Shown here in pieces: positions 58,181 to 64,000 of a stretch of 64,000 nucleotides of DNA (position 1 is the first letter of the stretch; each line of letters starts with the position of its first letter). The translations under genes were made by a program, and so were the position numbers. The notes beneath the pieces were generated by a model. It was given only the letters and a program-made list of their open reading frames with translations. It was not told where the DNA came from and searched no databases. The DNA lies in assembly GCA_902521325.1 (NCBI GenBank), contig CABYRE010000003.1, positions 1 to 64,000 of the forward strand, in the 5' to 3' direction. The DNA comes from an uncultured Alphaproteobacteria bacterium. Its GTDB lineage: Bacteria; Pseudomonadota; Alphaproteobacteria; HIMB59; GCA-002718135.

Positions 58181-58902
58181 GATTTAATTCTTAATGATGA
58201 CCTTCCCCCATCTATATGAAATATTTGTCCGGTTATCCAACTATTTTTATCACTTAATAGAAAACTTCCAATATCAGAGAAATCATCACCAGATCCAATT
58301 TTGGGTAGAGGATGCATATTTTCAATTGCTTTCTTAATAGTTTCATTATTAAGTAATTTTTGTGTCATTTTTGCGTCAGTTAAACTTGGCGCTATACAAT
58401 TTACTTTGATTTTTGGAGCAAATTCAGCAGCTAAACTCAAAGTAAGCCCTTCAATGGCACCTTTTGCGGTAGAAATTATTGTGTGATTAGTAAAACCTTG
58501 TTTTACAGCAATAGTTGAATAAAGAAGAATACTGCCATTATTTTTAGCAAGAGTTTCTTGATTAAACTTAATCGCATTTATAGCACTAAGTGTATTAATT
58601 TTAAAAGAATCAATAAAATCTTCATCTTTAGTCATTTTAAGAGGTTTTAAATTTATAGAACCAACACAAAAAGCAATACCACTTAATTGATCTTTGTATT
58701 CTTCTGAAATACTCTTAACTTTATTAAAATCTAAAACATCACACACTTTGTATTCACATCCAATTTCTTCAGATAATTGTTTTAATTCTGTTTCATTTCT
58801 AGAAATAATTATTGGATTATAGTTATTGCTTTTCAGTTTTTTTGATAATGATTTTCCAATAGAACCCGTGCCCCCAAAGACAAATATATTTTTGTTAGAC
58901 AT
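58177..58902 (-). CDS. Short-chain dehydrogenase/reductase
   Basis: IFVFGGTGSIGKSLSKKL, STAKGAIEGLTLSLAAEFAPKIKVNCIAPSLTDAKMT, WITGQIFHIDGGRS. Confidence 0.92.
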   Translation of the reverse strand: MSNKNIFVFGGTGSIGKSLSKKLKSNNYNPIIISRNETELKQLSEEIGCEYKVCDVLDFNKVKSISEEYKDQLSGIAFCVGSINLKPLKMTKDEDFIDSFKINTLSAINAIKFNQETLAKNNGSILLYSTIAVKQGFTNHTIISTAKGAIEGLTLSLAAEFAPKIKVNCIAPSLTDAKMTQKLLNNETIKKAIENMHPLPKIGSGDDFSDIGSFLLSDKNSWITGQIFHIDGGRSSLRIKS

Positions 58903-59950
58903 CTTTAACCTTTCTAATTTTAATTTGATGATAACTAATTAATAAAGTTGATAATAACAAAATTGAATTAGTTTGATGTAAACTTGCGACTGGTAAATAA
59001 ACATTACTTAAAAGAGTTATAATACCTAATATTACTTGTAAAGTTAGAAAGAATAGAACTAAATATACAAGAGTACTAGATATATTTTTATTATCAAATT
59101 TAATAAATTTAAAACAAACAAAAAGGATATAAAAAAAAACAAATATTGATAACCAACGGTGGTTAAAATTTATTGCAACTGTATTTTCAAAAATATTATA
59201 AATACCTAAATCATCAATAACGTAATCATCAGGTATAAATTTTCCATTCATTAGCGGAAATGTATTAAAAGATTGTCCAGAGTTTGTTCCTGCCATAAAT
59301 CCACCTGTTGCAATTGTGATAAATATTAAGATTACAGCAACTAAAATATAAAATTCAATTGTCTTTGGATTAGACAAAAAACTTATATTAGAAGAATACC
59401 TGTAATCCATTGCTATCCATAATAGTATAGAGAAGATTATAAGAGCATTTAAAAGATGAAAAGTAAGTCTATAAGGGCTTACGTAAGGATTTTCAGTCAA
59501 ACCACTCTTAACCATCCACCATCCAATAACTGCTTGAAACAAACCAAAAACAAAGACAATACCAAGTCTTATATATAGTGATGATGGAATTTGCTTTTTA
59601 AAACTGAAGTAAAATAAGGGTATTAAAAAAACAATTCCTATGACTCTTGCAAATATTCTATGAAACCACTCCCACCAAAAAATATATTTAAACTCATTTA
59701 ACGTCATATTTTTGTTAACTATTTTGTATTCTGGTGTTTGTTTATACATTTCGAATACAACCAACCAACTTTCTAAACTCAGTGGAGGAATTACACCTAA
59801 AATTGGACGCCAGTCGGTCATGGAAAGCCCAGAGTCGGTTAGCCTTGTCAGGCCTCCTATTACTATAATTAATAAAACCATTGCAGTTATTGTTAATAGC
59901 CATATATAAACTGCAAGATTGTAAAATTTTGGAGTATTATCGTAATTCAT
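58895..59950 (-). CDS. ctaA: Heme A synthase (COX15/CtaA)
   Basis: IVIGGLTRLTDSGLSMTDWRPILGVIPPLS, EFKYIFWWEWFHRIFARVIG, GWWMVKSGL, SPYRLTFHLLNALIIFS, FNHRWLSIFVF. Confidence 0.96.
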   Translation of the reverse strand: MNYDNTPKFYNLAVYIWLLTITAMVLLIIVIGGLTRLTDSGLSMTDWRPILGVIPPLSLESWLVVFEMYKQTPEYKIVNKNMTLNEFKYIFWWEWFHRIFARVIGIVFLIPLFYFSFKKQIPSSLYIRLGIVFVFGLFQAVIGWWMVKSGLTENPYVSPYRLTFHLLNALIIFSILLWIAMDYRYSSNISFLSNPKTIEFYILVAVILIFITIATGGFMAGTNSGQSFNTFPLMNGKFIPDDYVIDDLGIYNIFENTVAINFNHRWLSIFVFFYILFVCFKFIKFDNKNISSTLVYLVLFFLTLQVILGIITLLSNVYLPVASLHQTNSILLLSTLLISYHQIKIRKVKDV

Positions 59951-60003
59951 TCAGAATATATATAATCCCTAGAAATAATAAAAAAAGTTGTTATTTTTCA
60001 CAT

Positions 60004-61014
60004 ATGACAGAAAAAACTGATGTCGTAATCATAGGTGCAGGTCCGGTAGGGTTGTTTGCTGTATTTGAACTAGGGCTGTTAAATATAAAATGTCACTTAA
60101 TTGACAATTTAGATAAGGTTGGAGGTCAGTGTGCTGAATTATATCCAGAAAAACCAATTTATGATATTCCCTCACGACCAGTTGTAACAGGACAACAATT
60201 AACTGACGAGTTAATTAAACAGATTAACCCCTTTAAACCTAAAATTCATCTTAACCAACAAGTTGAGAAAATTGCTAAAACAGAATATGGTTGGATAGTA
60301 GAGACTACTATAGGAACAAAAGTTGAAGCAAAATGTATAGTTATAGCTGCAGGAGCAGGAAGTTTTGTGCCTCGAAAACCTCCAATTGAGAATATTGAGA
60401 GTTTCGAAAACAAAAATGTTTTTTATGCAATTCGAGACAAATCAATATTTAAGAATAAAAAAATCTTAATTGCAGGAGGAGGAGACTCTGCTTTGGATTG
60501 GACAAATGAACTATCTAAAGATTCCAATGTAACTCTAATACATAGAAGAAAAGAGTTTAGAGCAGCACCCGACTCCGTTTCAAAAATGCAAGAATTAGAA
60601 GCAAAAGGAAAAATTAAATTTTTAAAAGGGCAAATAAAAAAGATTTCAAAAATTAAAGATAGCAAAATAATAATAGAATACGAAAATGAAGATGAAAGAT
60701 TAAATATTGAAGTAGATTATCTTTTACCATTTTTTGGCTTAAAAATGGAACTAGGTCCAATTGCGGAATGGGGTCTAAACTTACACGAGAACCTAATTAA
60801 AGTTGATACTGAAAAATTTGAAACTTCTACACCTTCAATCTTTGCGATTGGTGACATAAATTGGTATCCAGGAAAACTTAAACTTATTTTATCAGGATTT
60901 CATGAGTCTGCTTTAATGGCTCAAGAGGTTTTCAAGTATTGCTTTCCTGATAAGAAAAACATTTTTAGATACACAACATCTTCTAAAGAGCTTCAAAAAA
61001 AACTAGGCGTTTAA
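60004..61014 (+). CDS. Ferredoxin-NADP+ reductase (TrxR-like FNR type)
   Basis: DVVIIGAGPVGLFAVFELGLLNIKCHLIDNLDKVGGQCAELYPEKPIYDIPS, IAGGGDSALDWTNEL, HRRKEFRA, FAIGDINWYPGKLKLI. Start ATG 60004, not 59881, which overlaps ctaA. Confidence 0.94.
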   Translation: MTEKTDVVIIGAGPVGLFAVFELGLLNIKCHLIDNLDKVGGQCAELYPEKPIYDIPSRPVVTGQQLTDELIKQINPFKPKIHLNQQVEKIAKTEYGWIVETTIGTKVEAKCIVIAAGAGSFVPRKPPIENIESFENKNVFYAIRDKSIFKNKKILIAGGGDSALDWTNELSKDSNVTLIHRRKEFRAAPDSVSKMQELEAKGKIKFLKGQIKKISKIKDSKIIIEYENEDERLNIEVDYLLPFFGLKMELGPIAEWGLNLHENLIKVDTEKFETSTPSIFAIGDINWYPGKLKLILSGFHESALMAQEVFKYCFPDKKNIFRYTTSSKELQKKLGV

Positions 61015-61325
61015 TGCCGAAGTTAATAATCACAGATAGATCAGGTAAAAAGTCTGAAATTGAATATGATTGTAATTTTACTTTAATGGAAAACCTTAGA
61101 GATAATGGCTACGATATTGAAGCTTCGTGTGGAGGATGCTGCGCTTGTGCTACCTGTCATGTTTATATTGATGAAAAATGGATAAATAAGCTAAAAAATA
61201 TGGACGATGATGAAGAATCTATGCTGGATCAAGCTTTTGATGTTAAAAATAATTCCAGATTATCTTGTCAAATTGACCTTTCTGAAGAGCTTGATGGCCT
61301 AGAGATAGAAATTGCACCAGAATAG
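61014..61325 (+). CDS. fdx: 2Fe-2S ferredoxin, adrenodoxin type
   Basis: MENLRDNGYDIEASCGGCCACATCHVYIDEKW...MLDQAFDVKNNSRLSCQIDLSEELDGL. Confidence 0.96.
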   Translation: MPKLIITDRSGKKSEIEYDCNFTLMENLRDNGYDIEASCGGCCACATCHVYIDEKWINKLKNMDDDEESMLDQAFDVKNNSRLSCQIDLSEELDGLEIEIAPE

Positions 61326-61348
61326 TATTGACATAAATTATTAATTTG

Positions 61349-61367
61349 TATACAAACAGTTTGTATA
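61349..61367. promoter_or_regulatory. Perfect inverted repeat upstream of marR (candidate operator)
   Basis: TATACAAAC-A-GTTTGTATA, 9-bp perfect arms, between a TTGACA (61328-61333) and the MarR start codon (61374). Confidence 0.8.
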
Positions 61368-61373
61368 AAAACT

Positions 61374-61835
61374 ATGGCAGACACTTCTCTTAATGAGAAT
61401 AGATTATCATTATTAATTTGGCAAACATCAAACTTATGGCAATCTAAAATAAGACATAAATTAAAAGAGAGTCAAATCACATTAAATGAATATCTAATTC
61501 TCGAGACAATTTATTTATTACAGCAAGAAAACATAAATATTACTCAACAGGATATATGTAAAAATGCATCTATTGACAGATCAGTTGTTAGTTTACGTGT
61601 TTCAAATCTAAAAGAAAAGAAGTTAATACTAAAACAGCAACCACAAGATAAAAGATCTGATAGTTTAATTCTAAGTGCAACAGGGAATGATTTAATTAAT
61701 AATATTATTGATAATATTGTAGAGTTAGAAAATGAATTATTTGATAAATTAGGATCTGAAATTTTTAATTTCACAAATTCATTAAAGTTGTTATTGGGTA
61801 AAAAAATTAGAATTAGAGCAAAATTAAATGATTGA
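61374..61835 (+). CDS. MarR family transcriptional regulator
   Basis: LNEYLILETIYLLQQENINITQQDICKNASIDRSVVSLRVSNLKEKKLILKQQPQDKRSDSLILSATG. Confidence 0.88.
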   Translation: MADTSLNENRLSLLIWQTSNLWQSKIRHKLKESQITLNEYLILETIYLLQQENINITQQDICKNASIDRSVVSLRVSNLKEKKLILKQQPQDKRSDSLILSATGNDLINNIIDNIVELENELFDKLGSEIFNFTNSLKLLLGKKIRIRAKLND

Positions 61836-63411
61836 TCAAGAATTAGTACAATCCTTAAAAGCATGGCCTTTTAAAGAAGCATTACAAATCATTAAAAAAA
61901 ATGGTGGTTTTCAAAATTTTAAAATTCCATCTAAGGGGTATGTATTACTAGAAACTGGTTATGGCCCTTCTGGTTTACCTCATATTGGAACTTTTGGTGA
62001 AGTTGTCAGAACATCAATGGTAAAAAATGCATTTAGCTCCATAATTGAATGCCCAACAAGACTAATAACATTTTCTGATGATATGGATGGTTTAAGAAAA
62101 GTTCCTGAAAACGTTCCAAATAAAGAAATGTTAGAAAAATTTATAGGTAAACCACTTACTTCCATACCAGATCCATTTGGTAAATTTGAAAGTTTTGGAC
62201 ATTATAATAATGCAAAACTAAGAAGTTTTTTAGATGAATTTAATTTTGACTATGAGTTTGTTAGCTCAACAGAAAAATATCAAAATGGTGATTTTAATGA
62301 AACAATACTAAGTATATTTGAAAACTATTCAAAAATATTAGATATTATTCTACCAACTTTAAGAGCAGAGAGAAAAGAAACTTATAGTCCATTTCTCCCA
62401 ATAAGTGAAAATTCAGGTCAGGTACTTCAGGTAAAAATTGAAGAATATAAAATGGATTCAAAAACAATTATTTACAAAGATCCATCTTCAGACAAATTAG
62501 TTGAAACAGAGGTAATTAATGGAAAGTGTAAGTTACAATGGAAAGTAGATTGGGCAATGAGATGGATGTCGTTTGATGTAGATTATGAAATGTGTGGTAA
62601 AGATCTTACTGAAAGTGTTGATTTAGGATCTAAGATTTGTAGAGCATTAAATAAAAAGTCACCCACTAATCTTATTTATGAAATGTTTTTAGATGAAAAA
62701 GGTGAAAAAATTTCTAAGTCAGTGGGAAATGGTATTAGTGTAGATGAGTGGTTACGTTATGCTTCTCCTGAGAGTCTTGCACTCTATATGTTCCAAAAAC
62801 CAAAATCAGCAAAAAAACTTCACTTTGATGTTATTCCTAAAACTGTAGATGATTATCTTTCTCATTATAATTCATACTCAAGTTTAGATAAAAATAAACA
62901 GTATGATAATCCAATTTGGCATATTCATTCAGGAAAACCTAAAGAATTTAAATCAGAAATAAATTTCAATACCCTTACTAACCTAGTAAATGTTTCTAAT
63001 TCTAAAGATAAAAAAGTAATATGGTCTTTTATTAATAAATATGATGATAATATTAATGCTGATAACAATCCTGAATTTGACCGTCTTATAGATTTTGCAC
63101 TTAATTATTATGAAGATTTTATTTTGCCTAAAAAGAAATTTTTAGAGATTGATACTAGTAATAAAGAAGTATTTACTGATATTATTAATGTTTTAGAAAA
63201 TAAGGTTGATGAAAACAGTTCATCTGAAGATATTCAAACATTATTATACGAAATAGGAAAAAAGCATAAATTTGAAAACTTAAAAGATTTTTTTAAACTA
63301 GTATATCAAGTTATGCTTGGTCAGGATCAAGGCCCTAGATTAGGATCATTTTTTAAATTATTTGGCTTAAGAGAAACTATTGATTATCTAAAAAAATTAA
63401 TAGATAATTAA
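61828..63411 (+). CDS. lysS: Lysyl-tRNA synthetase, class I
   Basis: ETGYGPSGLPHIGTFGEVVRTSMV (HIGH-like), KISKSVGNGISVDEWL (KMSKS-like), KVDWAMRWMSFDVDYEMCGKDL. Confidence 0.96.
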   Translation: MIDQELVQSLKAWPFKEALQIIKKNGGFQNFKIPSKGYVLLETGYGPSGLPHIGTFGEVVRTSMVKNAFSSIIECPTRLITFSDDMDGLRKVPENVPNKEMLEKFIGKPLTSIPDPFGKFESFGHYNNAKLRSFLDEFNFDYEFVSSTEKYQNGDFNETILSIFENYSKILDIILPTLRAERKETYSPFLPISENSGQVLQVKIEEYKMDSKTIIYKDPSSDKLVETEVINGKCKLQWKVDWAMRWMSFDVDYEMCGKDLTESVDLGSKICRALNKKSPTNLIYEMFLDEKGEKISKSVGNGISVDEWLRYASPESLALYMFQKPKSAKKLHFDVIPKTVDDYLSHYNSYSSLDKNKQYDNPIWHIHSGKPKEFKSEINFNTLTNLVNVSNSKDKKVIWSFINKYDDNINADNNPEFDRLIDFALNYYEDFILPKKKFLEIDTSNKEVFTDIINVLENKVDENSSSEDIQTLLYEIGKKHKFENLKDFFKLVYQVMLGQDQGPRLGSFFKLFGLRETIDYLKKLIDN

Positions 63412-63415
63412 TTTA

Positions 63416-64000
63416 TTGTACAATAATTCATTAAAAATATTAAGATTATTACCACCCGAGTTATCTCACACAATTACAATTAATTTTTTAAAATACTTCA
63501 AATTAAGACAAAAAAATATTGAAGACTCTATTCTTTCACAACATTTGATGGGTTTAGATTTTCCAAATCCTATAGGACTCGCTGCGGGTTTTGATAAAAA
63601 TGCTGAAGTAATGCATTCAATGTTTTCATTTGGTTTTGGTTTTCTTGAAGTTGGCACAATTACTCCGCAACCTCAAAGCGGTAATTCTAAACCTAGAGTA
63701 TTTAGATTAAGTGAAGATAAAGCCATTATCAATAGTTTAGGATTTAATAATAAAGGTATTAAAAAAGTAAAAAAAAATTTAATTAAATTCCAAAAATCAT
63801 ACTTAAATAATAAAATTGTAGGAATTAATATTGGAAAAAATAAAAATTCAACTAAAGCTATTGATGATTATCTAATTGGTTTAGAAGAGTTAGGTAATTT
63901 AGCAAGCTATATAACTATAAATATATCCTCGCCAAATACTGAAGGGTTGAGAGATTTACAATTGAGAGGAAAGATAGAAACATTAGTTAAAAAAATTGTA
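63416..64000 (+). CDS. pyrD: Dihydroorotate dehydrogenase (quinone), class 2, truncated by window end
   Basis: TTG-start frame LYNNSLKILRLLPPELSHTITINFLKYF...LMGLDFPNPIGLAAGFDKNAEVMHSMFSFGFGFLEVGTITPQPQSGNSKPRVFRL...INSLGFNNKG...VGINIGKNK...INISSPNTEGLRDLQ. Not in the ORF track. Confidence 0.93.
   Translation, partial: MYNNSLKILRLLPPELSHTITINFLKYFKLRQKNIEDSILSQHLMGLDFPNPIGLAAGFDKNAEVMHSMFSFGFGFLEVGTITPQPQSGNSKPRVFRLSEDKAIINSLGFNNKGIKKVKKNLIKFQKSYLNNKIVGINIGKNKNSTKAIDDYLIGLEELGNLASYITINISSPNTEGLRDLQLRGKIETLVKKIV

Noticed and set aside
59881-60003. N-terminal extension of the ferredoxin-NADP reductase
   Set aside because: The extension overlaps the ctaA start on the other strand and has no FNR similarity; the Rossmann motif begins right after ATG 60004.

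Overview
This is a very AT-rich, tightly packed bacterial chromosome segment, most likely from a streamlined marine alphaproteobacterium. That inference rests on ALA-synthase-type HemA, a GcrA-family protein, class I LysRS, COQ9 and rpsU, DUF1244, CtaA and a split PntAA/AB/B. Nearly all of it is coding. I saw no rRNA, tRNA, CRISPR array, transposase or phage gene. Main blocks: (i) 1-5.5 kb, a carbohydrate/sulfatase locus with two oppositely oriented sulfatase pieces, a SUMF1-domain protein, a glycosidase-like protein, UxuA and an aldo/keto reductase; (ii) speB-like, peroxiredoxin, NUDIX, msrA, a stand-alone GcrA C-terminal domain and cfa; (iii) a MotA/TolQ-like plus MotB/OmpA-like pair with long coiled-coil repeats; (iv) a heme gene cluster: hemA, cytochrome b561, hemC-hemD fusion, hemE, hemH, hemF, hemJ; (v) a peptide ABC transporter; (vi) sarcosine/dimethylglycine dehydrogenase-like, uvrB and a saccharopine-pathway pair; (vii) aspC, pyk, fadD, pepF, pntAA/AB/B, rpsU, def, coq9, pfk; (viii) ctaA, FNR, ferredoxin, marR, lysS, pyrD. 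Most noteworthy: the head-to-head broken sulfatase at a 14-bp palindrome; a SUMF1 protein lacking the FGE cysteines; a GcrA domain without its HTH; the HemC-HemD fusion in a compact heme cluster; a 63-aa in-register coiled-coil repeat; a 26-bp perfect palindrome between ABC transporter genes; a perfect MarR-type operator; and convergent genes whose stop codons interlock on TTAA. I found no clear new defense or mobile system. All family calls are from reading translated sequence, with no database search.
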